Part shown: positions 27,601 through 35,557 of the stretch, piece after piece
Position numbering within the stretch: position 1 is the first letter of the stretch
How the letters are laid out: the number at the start of each line of letters is the position of its first letter
Assembly: GCA_040389965.1 (NCBI GenBank)
Contig: JAZJZF010000041.1
Coordinates: 62,001 to 126,000 of the forward strand
DNA: 64,000 bases
Source: UBA4416 sp040389965
Lineage (GTDB): Bacteria > Bacteroidota > Bacteroidia > B-17B0 > Aurantibacillaceae
Reading direction: 5' to 3'
Position numbers and translations under genes: made by a program
Notes under the pieces: model-generated
The model's input: only the letters and a program-made list of their open reading frames with translations
What the model was told of the DNA's origin: nothing
Database searches by the model: none

Positions 27601-28523
27601 GATGAGCTTTGTTGAGGTATTCTTTGCCCCGGACCCAGATCAGTGGTAATAAAATAATAAGAGGTATCGCAGTATAAATGCGGAAAATAATCAAACGGAA
27701 TACCTCCTGCTGATGCAACCAGTTTCCAGGCATCAGTACTTTGCCCGTAAAATAAAACGTAATCCGCGTTGTCAAAAACGCCGTCGCTTTCTCCGCCCAC
27801 GTAAATGGCATTTTCAAGAAGATCATCGTATTTAAAAACTGAATTTTTTTCCGACATCAACTTTCCTCCGTTGCCATACACTCTTATGTTTTTAGGGTTA
27901 ATAGAAGAAACGTTTATACCGAGACTACTCAGTAAAGCCTTATCAATTTTATAAACGCCATTTTGCGTAACCCCGATTTTATACCACTTGCCTGTTGCAA
28001 GCACTGAACTTGCTACATTTGCAGACCTGGCATTTTTTCTAAGGGCAGAATTTTGAACAAATGTATTTTGCGATTGAAAGTCCCATACAGGCGTGTAGCT
28101 TTCAAGGTACTCATATTTGTTGGTGGATGGATTAAGTCTTACAGGTATTGTTTTTTGATAGAGTATAGATTCGTTACGGGATCTTCCTGTTTCGTACGAT
28201 GTCTCAAAATTGCCGGTAATAAAGGGTTTGCAGTTCTTAATGGTTTCTAACTCTGCGCTTGTAAGATCACGTATAACCATATCTTCGAGCCTGAGCAGGG
28301 GAGTACTACTGCCTTCTAAAACAGTATAATGGCGATAAAACGGCAGATTTTTCTTTTGTGTATCGTATTGTGCATTCTGCAAAAACGGTGTAATTTTAGC
28401 CTTTACGTTAGTTAAAACATCTTGTTTGATCAGATTTTGCTCTTTTATCTGTCCACTTAAAGTACCTAAACCAAAGAAAAGTAAAACTAAAAATGTTAGA
28501 TGAAATTTAGTGATAGAAAGCAT
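24645..28523 (-). CDS. porU: type IX secretion sortase PorU
   Basis: A very long (1292 codons as assembled) gingipain-like C25 family protein. PorU removes the C-terminal sorting domain of T9SS cargo and attaches the mature protein to the cell surface. I start at 28523 (MLSITKFHLTFLVLLFF), which gives a normal signal peptide; the longer frame adds 21 odd residues. The catalytic His is in NYIGHGGEVGL near residue 807 and the catalytic Cys in TATCEFSRFDDP near residue 842. The C-terminal part has FlgD-like and sorting-type strands (LNYPNPFTTKTKFFIEHNQ, GIEWDGKDDFGDKLARGVY). The annotated end (QKKLKK) is an artefact: with one more A the frame continues into the segment at 24456-24506, giving about 1300 residues. 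porV follows in the same operon. Confidence 0.92.
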   Translation of the reverse strand: MLSITKFHLTFLVLLFFGLGTLSGQIKEQNLIKQDVLTNVKAKITPFLQNAQYDTQKKNLPFYRHYTVLEGSSTPLLRLEDMVIRDLTSAELETIKNCKPFITGNFETSYETGRSRNESILYQKTIPVRLNPSTNKYEYLESYTPVWDFQSQNTFVQNSALRKNARSANVASSVLATGKWYKIGVTQNGVYKIDKALLSSLGINVSSINPKNIRVYGNGGKLMSEKNSVFKYDDLLENAIYVGGESDGVFDNADYVLFYGQSTDAWKLVASAGGIPFDYFPHLYCDTSYYFITTDLGPGQRIPQQSSSVAAPGKTTNTQDYYGFHELNTLNVVKSGREFYGEKFDFNTSYSFNFNIPDAVVGDSVTVKTSLLSRSDLISTYFVSFNSGSFSINCSQTNTSDYTADFGYPGEGVKTGQLSSGVLSVTVTKQTSQATGYLNKILFNCRRSLIFGQSQFNFRDRNVIGGANTFAKYILTNNSTSAPTIWDVTNPLSVKNQLYNTAGSLLDFTSSADSLREFCMFTPNQAYVPTAYGTVPNQNLHAIQQADFVIVTHPLFLDEANRIAKLHRDYDSLTYAIATTDQVYNEFSSGTPDIGGIREFVKMLYKRPGDPTKATKYLLLLGDGSYKNKPINLSGNSALIPTYQTYNSSSYADSFTTDDYFAMMDDNEGDLVSGDVVDIGVGRFPVRTKAEANAVTTKVEHYYKKNNSFDPNAIESSCTNAENDYPQGDWRNWVCFVADDEENGSFVNDVESLSSIVYNGNKYYNIDKIYLDAYKQYSTPGGDRYPDAVTDIDRRMEKGAVLFNYIGHGGEVGLTEERVVSVPQILAWKNINNMPLMITATCEFSRFDDPDRTSAGEYCLLNPNGGAIGLMTTVRLAYAGPNFSLNSAFYSHALVPMTNGKMPAIGDLYRLTKRDIGFSRLYMNFVILGDPALKLSYPEQRIYTSTINSHSVSVLTNDTLKALSKMTITGYVGDKNGNKLSSFNGVVYPTVFDKEITVNTLGNDPLNSPIKSFILQKNSIYRGKSEVKNGNFTFTFLVPKDIANSYGKGKISYYAHNGVNDASGYFEQVTVGGYNTNAVPDNDGPVINLYMNDEKFVAGGITNENPKIYAVVSDSSGVNTLGTGIGHDAVAILDENSSKPIVLNDYYSADLNTYQKGKIRYPFSQLSEGNHRISVKVWDVQNNSSISYTDFIVAQQAELALKHILNYPNPFTTKTKFFIEHNQCCVTLKAVIQIYTISGKLVKSINQTINNEGFRFDGIEWDGKDDFGDKLARGVYIYRVMVTDNSQKKLKK

Positions 28524-28656
28524 TTTGGATATTTTTTGTAGTGTATCTGATATTTGAACGACAAAGAAAATAAAATATTGTTGCACAAAAGTTTTTATTT
28601 TTCAAAACAGACTGTTATATTTGTGTTTAGGAATAGATTTTAAGTAAAAAATTTAC

Positions 28657-29610
28657 ATGGCGAAGAAACTCTTTTTATTGCTCACAATTATTTGTGTTAC
28701 TGGCATTTTGCAAGACTTGAAAGCTCAGGATCCCCAATTTACACAGTTTTACGCTAATCCATTATATCTTAACCCCGCATTTGCTGGTACCGCGCGTTGC
28801 CCACGTATATGCATGAATTACCGCAACCAATGGCCTAATCTATCGGGAACATATGTAACTTATAGCGCCTCTTACGATCAACATTTCGATGCATTGAGTG
28901 GAGGTTTAGGGCTTATTGTAACACAGGATGACCAGGCGCGAGGAACTTTAAAAACAACACAAGCCAGTTTAATCTATTCTTATTTATTGCCAGTTAACCG
29001 CGAATTCTCTATTAAAGCAGGCTTACAGGCCGGTTTCTTCCAAAAATCATTAGACAGAACCAAACTAAATTTTGGTGATATGATTGACGCAAGAAGAGGT
29101 TTCGTTTGGAATACCAACGAACAAATTCCTTCTCAAACTAAAACTAACCTCGATTTTTCGGCAGGTTTATTAGGATACAGCAAAAAATATTTTGTTGGAT
29201 TAGCCGTACACCATATTACTCAGCCTGAAGAAGGTTTACAAGGGAACTCAAAAATGCCTTTTAAAATTACAGGCCATGCCGGAGCAATTATTCCTCTTGA
29301 AAAAGGAAGCGAGTCTTATATCTCTCCAAATATCTTATTTCAACAGCAACAAAACTTCACCCAACTTAATTTAGGGTTATATTTTGTACGTGGATCATTT
29401 GTGGGTGGTTTATGGTACCGTAACTCTGACGCCTTTATCGTGTTGTTAGGTATTCAAACAGATCATTTAAAAATAGGATACAGTTATGATGTTACTGTTT
29501 CCAAATTATCAAGTAATACAGCGGGTTCTCACGAGCTATCTTTACAGATTCAGTTTGAGTGCCGTCCTAAGAAAAAGAAATACAGAACCATTAGTTGTCC
29601 GTCTTTCTAA
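28657..29610 (+). CDS. PorP/SprF family type IX secretion membrane protein
   Basis: A 317-residue outer-membrane protein. A signal peptide ends at LKAQ, followed by the family hallmark DPQFTQFYANPLYLNPAFAG, then a barrel with NYRNQWPNL and SYDQHFDALSGGLGL. The C-terminus, YRTISCPSF, is shared by many family members. PorP/SprF proteins work with the T9SS, often anchoring a particular secreted protein such as SprB. The gene is divergent from porU and is followed 60 bases later by gldJ. A TATATTTG word at 28616-28623 is a good -7 element 34 bases before the start, without a clear -33 box. Confidence 0.9.
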   Translation: MAKKLFLLLTIICVTGILQDLKAQDPQFTQFYANPLYLNPAFAGTARCPRICMNYRNQWPNLSGTYVTYSASYDQHFDALSGGLGLIVTQDDQARGTLKTTQASLIYSYLLPVNREFSIKAGLQAGFFQKSLDRTKLNFGDMIDARRGFVWNTNEQIPSQTKTNLDFSAGLLGYSKKYFVGLAVHHITQPEEGLQGNSKMPFKITGHAGAIIPLEKGSESYISPNILFQQQQNFTQLNLGLYFVRGSFVGGLWYRNSDAFIVLLGIQTDHLKIGYSYDVTVSKLSSNTAGSHELSLQIQFECRPKKKKYRTISCPSF

Positions 29611-29670
29611 AAAATAATTTGTAACCTTTTTATTAAACTTTCGTTATAGCCTTAAATAAAATACCAAATC

Positions 29671-31335
29671 ATGAAGTTCAAATTCATTAAAAGTAGTAGA
29701 GCACTAGCCATAATTCTTTCGATAGTGGCTGTATCTTGTGCAAAAGAACGTTCACCCGTAACAGGTTGGGCTTACAATGACCCAGATAATGGTGGTTTTG
29801 AAAAAATGCCTTATGAAGAACAGGAAACCGGCCCGGGCTTAGTATTAGTGGAAGGCGGATCTTTTTCAATGGGACGTACCGAAACGGATGTAACTTACGA
29901 ATGGAATAACGTTCCACGTCGTGTTACCGTTTCTTCTTTCTATATGGACGAAACTGAGGTAAGTAACTACTCATACCTTGAATATTTATATTGGACAGGT
30001 CGTGTATTCGGGCCTACTTTCCCGGATATTTATTACAAAGCATTACCTGATACCTTGGTTTGGAGAGAGAAATTAGCTTATAACGAACCATACGTAGAGT
30101 ATTATTTACGTCACCCTGCTTATCGTGATTATCCGGTTGTTGGTATCAACTGGTTACAAGCGAATGAGTTTTGTGCATGGAGAACGGATCGTGTAAACGA
30201 ATTTATTTTAATCCGTGAAGGTTTATTGGAACACGTTCCAAACCCTTCTGATCAGGATTATTTCAGTACTGAAGCTTATTTAGCCGGTAAATGGCAAGGA
30301 CAATTAAAACAAAAATTACCTTCTTTTGATGAGCAAAATCCAGAAAGAGATGTTAAAATGGAAGATGGTATCTTTTTACCGAAATACCGTTTACCAACAG
30401 AAGCTGAGTGGGAATATGCTGCATATGGCTTAATAGGTAATACTATTGGTGAGCGTATTACTGACAGAAGAATTTATCCTTGGAACGGACATGGTATCCG
30501 TAACTCAGATGAAAAATATATTGGTCAGATCCTTGCAAACTTTGTACGTGGAAATGGTGATATGATGGGTACTGCAGGTTTCTTAAATGATAACGCTGAC
30601 GTAACTGCTCCGGTTTACTCATACTGGCCAAATGATTATGGTTTATATAACATGGCAGGTAACGTATCTGAGTGGGTAATGGATGTATACAGAGCTACTA
30701 CTGCACAGGATGCAGATGAGTTCAGACCTTTCCGTGGTAATGTATTTACTACACAGGTAAAAGATAGTACAGATGGTACAATCTCTACAAACATCGATGG
30801 ACCTATCTTCCAAAAATTCAAACAAAAAGTTAACCCTGCAGGTTCTCATGGTGTTTCTCAGGAAACGACAGAGGTTGTGGATAGCGTTTTAACCAGAATG
30901 ACCGGTAACCCTAATGATGTGGATGCCATGAACGGAAATAAAAACGTAACTGCTGAAGGTAAATCAGATATCCCGGGCCGTGTACAATGGAGAGAAGTTT
31001 CTTCTGCCATCTCTACAGATAACCTGGATGAGCGTAGAAACTACAAAACTTCTGATTATATCAGTTATTTAGATGGTGATGTCAATTCAAGTTTATACTA
31101 TCTTGAAGGTGAAGATGCTTACGCAGACAAAGCAGACAAATTAATGTATGAATATGCGAAAACATCTTTAATTAACGATAAATCTCGTGTGTACAAAGGC
31201 GGTAGCTGGAGAGACAGAGCTTATTGGTTAAATCCGGGAACAAGAAGATATTTAGATCAAAGACAATCAACTGCTTATTTAGGATTCAGATGTGCAATGA
31301 CACGTGTGGGAAGCCCTGTAGGTTTAGGAAAATAA
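29671..31335 (+). CDS. gldJ: gliding motility / T9SS lipoprotein GldJ
   Basis: A 554-residue lipoprotein with the lipobox ending at Cys23 (IVAVSC-A). The body is a formylglycine-generating-enzyme-like (SUMF1) domain: VLVEGGSFSMGRTETD, the family-typical SFYMDETEVSNYSYLEY, LPTEAEWEYAAYG, NVSEWVMDVYR and the C-terminal VYKGGSWRDRAYWLNPG with LGFRCAM. GldJ is an outer-membrane lipoprotein needed for gliding and for stability of GldK and T9SS function in Flavobacterium. The large insert (residues about 110-220) and the phrase EWNNVPRRVTV favour GldJ over GldK, as does the murF neighbour and the lack of gldL/M/N. A strong terminator follows. Confidence 0.88.
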   Translation: MKFKFIKSSRALAIILSIVAVSCAKERSPVTGWAYNDPDNGGFEKMPYEEQETGPGLVLVEGGSFSMGRTETDVTYEWNNVPRRVTVSSFYMDETEVSNYSYLEYLYWTGRVFGPTFPDIYYKALPDTLVWREKLAYNEPYVEYYLRHPAYRDYPVVGINWLQANEFCAWRTDRVNEFILIREGLLEHVPNPSDQDYFSTEAYLAGKWQGQLKQKLPSFDEQNPERDVKMEDGIFLPKYRLPTEAEWEYAAYGLIGNTIGERITDRRIYPWNGHGIRNSDEKYIGQILANFVRGNGDMMGTAGFLNDNADVTAPVYSYWPNDYGLYNMAGNVSEWVMDVYRATTAQDADEFRPFRGNVFTTQVKDSTDGTISTNIDGPIFQKFKQKVNPAGSHGVSQETTEVVDSVLTRMTGNPNDVDAMNGNKNVTAEGKSDIPGRVQWREVSSAISTDNLDERRNYKTSDYISYLDGDVNSSLYYLEGEDAYADKADKLMYEYAKTSLINDKSRVYKGGSWRDRAYWLNPGTRRYLDQRQSTAYLGFRCAMTRVGSPVGLGK

Positions 31336-31356
31336 AATTGTTGAAAACTATAAGTA

Positions 31357-31387
31357 AGGCCCTATCGAGTAATCGATAGGGCTTTTT
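31357..31387 (+). terminator. terminator after gldJ
   Basis: GCCCTATCG (31359-31367) pairs perfectly with CGATAGGGC (31374-31382) around a six-base loop, followed by five T. It separates gldJ from murF. Confidence 0.82.
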
Positions 31388-31459
31388 ACTTTTATACAAT
31401 AATCTGCACCTATCGGGTTTTCAAAACAATATCATACCAATTTCTATACACGCTAAAAA

Positions 31460-32776
31460 ATGACTTATACCAGTATTTCGGATCTTTATGAGCTATATAT
31501 CAATTGCCATCAAAAAATAACCACAGACACCCGTAAACTTGAAAATGGGAGTATTTTTTTTGCCTTAAAGGGCGACAATTTTGATGCAAATACATTTGTA
31601 CAGTCTGCCATTAATGGAGGATGTTCTTATGCCATCACAGATAATGAGCAGTATGCCAATGGTAACACTATTTTATTGGTAAAAAATGTATTGGAAGCAC
31701 TTCAGCAGTTGGCAAAATACCATCGGCGGAAATTACAGATTCCTGTTATTGGCATTACAGGCAGTAATGGTAAAACAACCAATAAGGAACTCATTTCGGC
31801 AGTGCTTTCAAAAAAATATAAGGTATATGCCACAAAAGGGAATTTAAATAACCATATAGGGGTTCCGCTTACCTTATTGGCAATAACTCCATTGCATGAA
31901 ATGGCTATTGTAGAAATGGGAGCCAATCATCAGGGAGAAATTGAATTATTAAGCGATTTGGCCGATCCTAATTATGGTATTATTACCAATATAGGAAAGG
32001 CTCATTTAGAAGGTTTTGGGGGCATTGAAGGAATTAAAAAGGGAAAAAGTGAGTTGTATAAGCATCTGAGAAATAAAAAAGGGACGGTGTTTATAAATGG
32101 AAATGATGAAGTTTTAATGGAACTTGCCAGCGGCATTACTAAAATGAGTTATGGCGAGGACGAAGCGTTTGATGTGCATGGAAAGTTGTTTTCCAACTCG
32201 GAGTATGTCGAGTTTAAATGGAATATCAAAGGTAATACGGTAAATGATAAGCCCTTGGTTAAAACAAAAATGTTTGGGCATTATAATTTTATAAATATGG
32301 TTTGCGCTGCGGCCATTGGACATTATTTTAAAGTGACCGAATCTGACATAAATGCGGCATTGGCTGAATACAGTCCTGAAATGAACCGCTCGCAGGTTTT
32401 AAAAACAGAACGCAACACCCTCATTCTTGATGCTTATAATGCTAATCCAACCAGTATGGGACTGGCTATTCATAATTTTTCGGGGCAACATTTCAGTAAA
32501 AGCTTGATCATATTGGGCGATATGCTGGAACTGGGAGAATATTCCGAAAATGAGCACGAAAACACTTTAAATCAGTTGGTTTCGCTTAAAGTAGAAGAGG
32601 CCTGGTTAGTTGGGGATTTATTTTTACAATTTGAAAAGGACTATCCTTCTTACCATTTTTTTAAAGATACGGAGAAAGCGATATTACATCTGCAAAAACA
32701 TCCTGTTGGCGACAAAACTGTATTAATAAAGGGTTCCAGAGGCATCAGACTCGAAAAGATTGTAAATTTTCTGTAA
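31460..32776 (+). CDS. murF: UDP-N-acetylmuramoyl-tripeptide--D-alanyl-D-alanine ligase
   Basis: A 438-residue cytoplasmic Mur ligase that adds D-Ala-D-Ala to the peptidoglycan precursor using ATP. The N-terminal domain carries TDTRKLENGSIFFALKGDNFDA, the ATP loop is IGITGSNGKTTNKE near residues 98-111, then MAIVEMGANHQGEIELLSDL, NIGKAHLEGFG, and the C-terminal LDAYNANPTSM and LGDMLELGEYSENEH. Length is typical. Location after gldJ is a common arrangement in Bacteroidota, although here a terminator lies between them. Confidence 0.95.
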   Translation: MTYTSISDLYELYINCHQKITTDTRKLENGSIFFALKGDNFDANTFVQSAINGGCSYAITDNEQYANGNTILLVKNVLEALQQLAKYHRRKLQIPVIGITGSNGKTTNKELISAVLSKKYKVYATKGNLNNHIGVPLTLLAITPLHEMAIVEMGANHQGEIELLSDLADPNYGIITNIGKAHLEGFGGIEGIKKGKSELYKHLRNKKGTVFINGNDEVLMELASGITKMSYGEDEAFDVHGKLFSNSEYVEFKWNIKGNTVNDKPLVKTKMFGHYNFINMVCAAAIGHYFKVTESDINAALAEYSPEMNRSQVLKTERNTLILDAYNANPTSMGLAIHNFSGQHFSKSLIILGDMLELGEYSENEHENTLNQLVSLKVEEAWLVGDLFLQFEKDYPSYHFFKDTEKAILHLQKHPVGDKTVLIKGSRGIRLEKIVNFL

Positions 32777-32860
32777 AAAAAAATCCTGTTAAATATTTAA
32801 GTATTTGCTATTTTTTCGTTAGGTTTGTGTTAACGTTGTTCAATTTAAAAACATTAAAAC

Positions 32861-34798
32861 ATGAAAAAACAAATACTTTTAAGTACTGGCATTTTAGTTT
32901 CAGGATTACTTGGTGCCCAGGTAGCAAGACCGGTTAGTAAAATTCCGGCTCACCTTGCCAATATATCGGCAACCAAATATCCAAAAAGCATGGAAATACA
33001 GCCAGCTGCTTCTTATGGAAATAACAAATCAACTGATAATTCTGTGAAAAAAACGGCAGCGTTTACTACAGGTGTAATTGGTAAGTCTTATTATGATCTT
33101 CAAAGTAACAGTAGTGTAGGTGATAGAATCGTTGTTAATGCAGATGGTAGCATAGCTGCTGTTTGGACTATGGCATTAGCTTCAGGCGATCCAAACTATG
33201 CTGACAGGGGAACAGGTTATGCATACTATAATGGTACTGCATGGTCGGCTCAACCAACTGCAAGAGTTGAAAATACCCGTGTGGGCTGGGGAAATATTGT
33301 AGATACAAGATCAGGAAAAGAGCTAATCCTTTCTCATGACGGTGCTACAAACAAATTAAACATTGCTTCAAGAGCAGCAAAAGGAACAGGTACATGGGCA
33401 AATACCCAAACAGCTATCCCAACTGCAACAGCAGGTGGTAATTACTGGCCTCGTATGGTAAACTCAGGTGACACTCTTTATGCGCTTTCAGTAACGCAAC
33501 AAACATCTACGGCAGGTGCAGCTATGTACCAGGGCTTAAACGGAGCAGTTTGTTTTTCCCGTTCTAAAGATGCAGGGGTAACCTGGGATATTACTAACGT
33601 TATTCCAACAGGTTTAAACAATACAAGCAGATTTTTAGGTTTTGGCGGTGATTCTTACGCTATTGCAGCTAAAGGAAGCACGATAGCAGTAGTTGCAGGT
33701 GATGCAGGTAAAGATGTAACTTTGTCAAAATCAACAGATGGTGGTGTTACATGGACAGCTACTACTATTTTAAAATTCCCTATTGCAAAATGGGATCCTG
33801 TTACAATGACTACTGATAGTAACGGAGACAGCGTACCTGATACATTGGATACAAATGATGGTACATTTTCTGTTGGCTTAGATAACAATAACATGGCTTA
33901 TGTATTCTATGGTAACTCAAGAATTTTACAATCTACACCACAGGCAAATGGTGGTTACAGCTATTTCCCATATACAGATGGTTTAAATATGTGGAAAGAA
34001 GGTATGCCTGCAGATGTAGGTGGAACTTTAATTGCTGCTATTGAAGATTTATATCAGCAAAATAAAATTTATTTTCCTACAGTAGCAAGCGGAAGTTTTG
34101 CCTTCGGTATCTGGGGTAACTCATTAACTTCATACCCAAGTGTTGCTTTTGATGCTTCTAATACAATGTATTTATCTTATTCTTCTATCGTAGATAGTTT
34201 AATTTCTTTAGTAAATCCTGACAAATTGGTAAGACATCAATATATCATTAAATCAACGGATGGTGGTACTACATGGACAGATCCTTGCGATATCGTTGGA
34301 TCACCTGAAGGAAATATTTATGAAGGTGTATTTGGTTCTATGGCTAAGAGAGTTGATGGAAACGTACACGTTGTTTACCAAAGAGATTTCGGTCCGGGTA
34401 ATGGAATTCCGGGTACAACTACCACTAATCCTGATCAGGGAGATAACTCAGGTATTAACGACATCGTATACTTTAAATTCCCGGTTGCTGATATCGGAGC
34501 ATGTAAAGTGGATGTGGGTATAAAAGAACAAGCATCTGCTATTTCAGGATTGAAATTCTATCCTAACCCTGCTACAACAATGGGTACTTTAGAAATTAGC
34601 TTAAATGATAATGCTAAAGTAGATGTGAATGTGTTAAACGCAGTTGGGCAGCTTGTTTATTCAACAAGTTTAGCAGGTAATTCTGGTGCTAATAAAATTG
34701 ACCTGAACTTAAATAACTTAAGTAACGGAATCTATTTCTATCAGGTGAAAGCAGGTAATACAAAAACGATTACAAATAAATTCATCATCGCTAAATAA
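32861..34798 (+). CDS. secreted Asp-box repeat protein with T9SS type A sorting domain
   Basis: A 645-residue cargo protein. A signal peptide (ILVSGLLGAQ) is followed by a beta-propeller-like domain with three Asp-box motifs: SKDAGVTWD, STDGGVTWT and STDGGTTWTD. These mark sialidase-type propellers, but no sialidase catalytic residues are apparent. The last 80 residues are a C-terminal sorting domain: LKFYPNPATTMGTLEI, VNVLNAVGQLV, LSNGIYFYQVKAG and the final TNKFIIAK. The protein should be exported by the T9SS and cleaved by PorU. A TAGGTTTG word at 32820-32827 lies 33 bases before the start. The ligand is unknown. Confidence 0.85.
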   Translation: MKKQILLSTGILVSGLLGAQVARPVSKIPAHLANISATKYPKSMEIQPAASYGNNKSTDNSVKKTAAFTTGVIGKSYYDLQSNSSVGDRIVVNADGSIAAVWTMALASGDPNYADRGTGYAYYNGTAWSAQPTARVENTRVGWGNIVDTRSGKELILSHDGATNKLNIASRAAKGTGTWANTQTAIPTATAGGNYWPRMVNSGDTLYALSVTQQTSTAGAAMYQGLNGAVCFSRSKDAGVTWDITNVIPTGLNNTSRFLGFGGDSYAIAAKGSTIAVVAGDAGKDVTLSKSTDGGVTWTATTILKFPIAKWDPVTMTTDSNGDSVPDTLDTNDGTFSVGLDNNNMAYVFYGNSRILQSTPQANGGYSYFPYTDGLNMWKEGMPADVGGTLIAAIEDLYQQNKIYFPTVASGSFAFGIWGNSLTSYPSVAFDASNTMYLSYSSIVDSLISLVNPDKLVRHQYIIKSTDGGTTWTDPCDIVGSPEGNIYEGVFGSMAKRVDGNVHVVYQRDFGPGNGIPGTTTTNPDQGDNSGINDIVYFKFPVADIGACKVDVGIKEQASAISGLKFYPNPATTMGTLEISLNDNAKVDVNVLNAVGQLVYSTSLAGNSGANKIDLNLNNLSNGIYFYQVKAGNTKTITNKFIIAK

Positions 34799-34820
34799 TA
34801 TAGCTACTCTATTTAAATTT

Positions 34821-34850
34821 AAAAGGCGTTTAATTTTAAACGCCTTTTTT
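34821..34850 (+). terminator. terminator after the Asp-box protein gene
   Basis: AAAAGGCGTTTAA (34821-34833) and TTAAACGCCTTTT (34836-34848) pair perfectly with a two-base centre, followed by a T-run. Confidence 0.82.
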
Positions 34851-34863
34851 TTATGAAAAAAGT

Positions 34864-34892
34864 TTTGGGATTTAAAATTTTTATTATATTTG
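34864..34892 (+). promoter_or_regulatory. Bacteroidota-type promoter for tRNA-Pro
   Basis: TTTG at 34864-34867 and TATATTTG at 34885-34892 are spaced by 17 bases, matching the TTTG / TAnnTTTG consensus. The tRNA begins 25 bases after the -7 box. Confidence 0.6.
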
Positions 34893-34917
34893 CACTCTCA
34901 AATTTATTTGAGGAGTT

Positions 34918-34991
34918 CGGGGTGTAGCGTAGCCCGGTATCGCGCCACGTTTGGGACGTGGAGGCCGTCAGTTCGAATCTGGCCACCCCGA
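34918..34991 (+). tRNA. tRNA-Pro, anticodon TGG
   Basis: A complete cloverleaf can be drawn: acceptor stem CGGGGTG with CACCCCG (34984-34990) and discriminator A, a D-arm starting at GCG, anticodon stem CCACG/CGTGG with loop TTTGGGA (anticodon TGG at 34952-34954), and a T-arm with TTCGAAT. The 3' CCA is not encoded. A promoter lies in front and a hairpin terminator about 35 bases behind. It is the only RNA gene seen apart from the riboswitch. Confidence 0.96.
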
Positions 34992-35026
34992 CAAAAAAGC
35001 GGAGACAATCCGTTCCGGAAAACAAC

Positions 35027-35066
35027 AAAATCCTGTAAAGTCAATGATTTTACAGGATTTTGTTTT
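35027..35066 (+). terminator. terminator of the tRNA-Pro transcript
   Basis: AAAATCCTGTAAA (35027-35039) and TTTACAGGATTTT (35049-35061) pair perfectly and are followed by GTTTTT. Confidence 0.78.
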
Positions 35067-35224
35067 TATTGATAATCCCCATAAATTCGGAATCTTTGGA
35101 ATCAAAAAAGAGATTGCCCCTAAATTTTCACTTAAATGCCCGGTTTTTGTAGCCTCATATACTCATTAGGCCAATAAGCTTTAAAACAGTTTGTTGTTCT
35201 TAAATTTTAAATGTAACTTCACTT

Positions 35225-35300
35225 CACTTTAGGGGTGCTTTAAAAAGCTGAGAAATACCCTTTGAACCTGATGTTGTTAGTACAACCGAAGGGAAAAGTG
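35225..35300 (+). promoter_or_regulatory. TPP riboswitch (THI element)
   Basis: The conserved core is easy to read: AGGGGTGC near 35231, GCTGAGA at 35247-35253, then ATACCC, TGAACCTGA at 35263-35271, and the closing GTTAGTAC, CCGAAGGGAA. The outer helix is CACTTT (35225-35230) with AAAGTG (35295-35300). This RNA binds thiamin pyrophosphate and turns off the thiamine genes when it is plentiful. It lies 50 bases in front of thiS, and the start-codon hairpin at 35322-35353 probably forms the output part. Confidence 0.95.
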
Positions 35301-35321
35301 CCATGACTCTTCTGTGTCTGT

Positions 35322-35353
35322 CATTCCTAAAGTGTAAACTACTATCAGGAATG
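35322..35353 (+). promoter_or_regulatory. probable expression platform hiding the thiS start
   Basis: CATTCCT (35322-35328) is complementary to AGGAATG (35347-35353), which contains the thiS start codon. Next to it, AAAGTG (35329-35334) repeats the 3' arm of the riboswitch outer helix, so it could pair with CACTTT (35225-35230) instead. The two pairings cannot both form freely, an arrangement that would suit translational control. This is inferred from complementarity only. Confidence 0.5.
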
Positions 35354-35554
35354 GAAATATTCATCAACAATCAACAACACACTGTTTCCGAAAATACTTC
35401 GTTACAAACTCTTGTGAACGCTCAATTAGGCGATAAACAAAAGGGCGTAGCGGTTGCTATTAACGATGCCGTTATTCCCAAATCCAACTGGGAAAATCAT
35501 TTTCTACAATCAAACGATGTTATTTTAATTATTAAAGCCACACAAGGAGGATAA
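35351..35554 (+). CDS. thiS: sulfur carrier protein ThiS
   Basis: A 67-residue ubiquitin-like protein that carries sulfur as a C-terminal thiocarboxylate for thiazole formation. I start at 35351 (MEIFINNQQHTV) rather than at 35303, because the latter begins inside the riboswitch leader and adds residues unlike any ThiS. The C-terminus ends in ATQGG, the required Gly-Gly tail. The frame is SDVILIIK-like in its last strand as usual for the family. First gene of the thi operon. The codons for the Gly-Gly tail also form the Shine-Dalgarno sequence of thiC. Confidence 0.92.
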   Translation: MEIFINNQQHTVSENTSLQTLVNAQLGDKQKGVAVAINDAVIPKSNWENHFLQSNDVILIIKATQGG

Positions 35555-35557
35555 ACC

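Noticed and set aside
35303..35350. Extended start for thiS at 35303
   Set aside because: It lies directly behind the riboswitch and gives residues unlike any ThiS; the ATG at 35351 gives a normal 67-residue protein.
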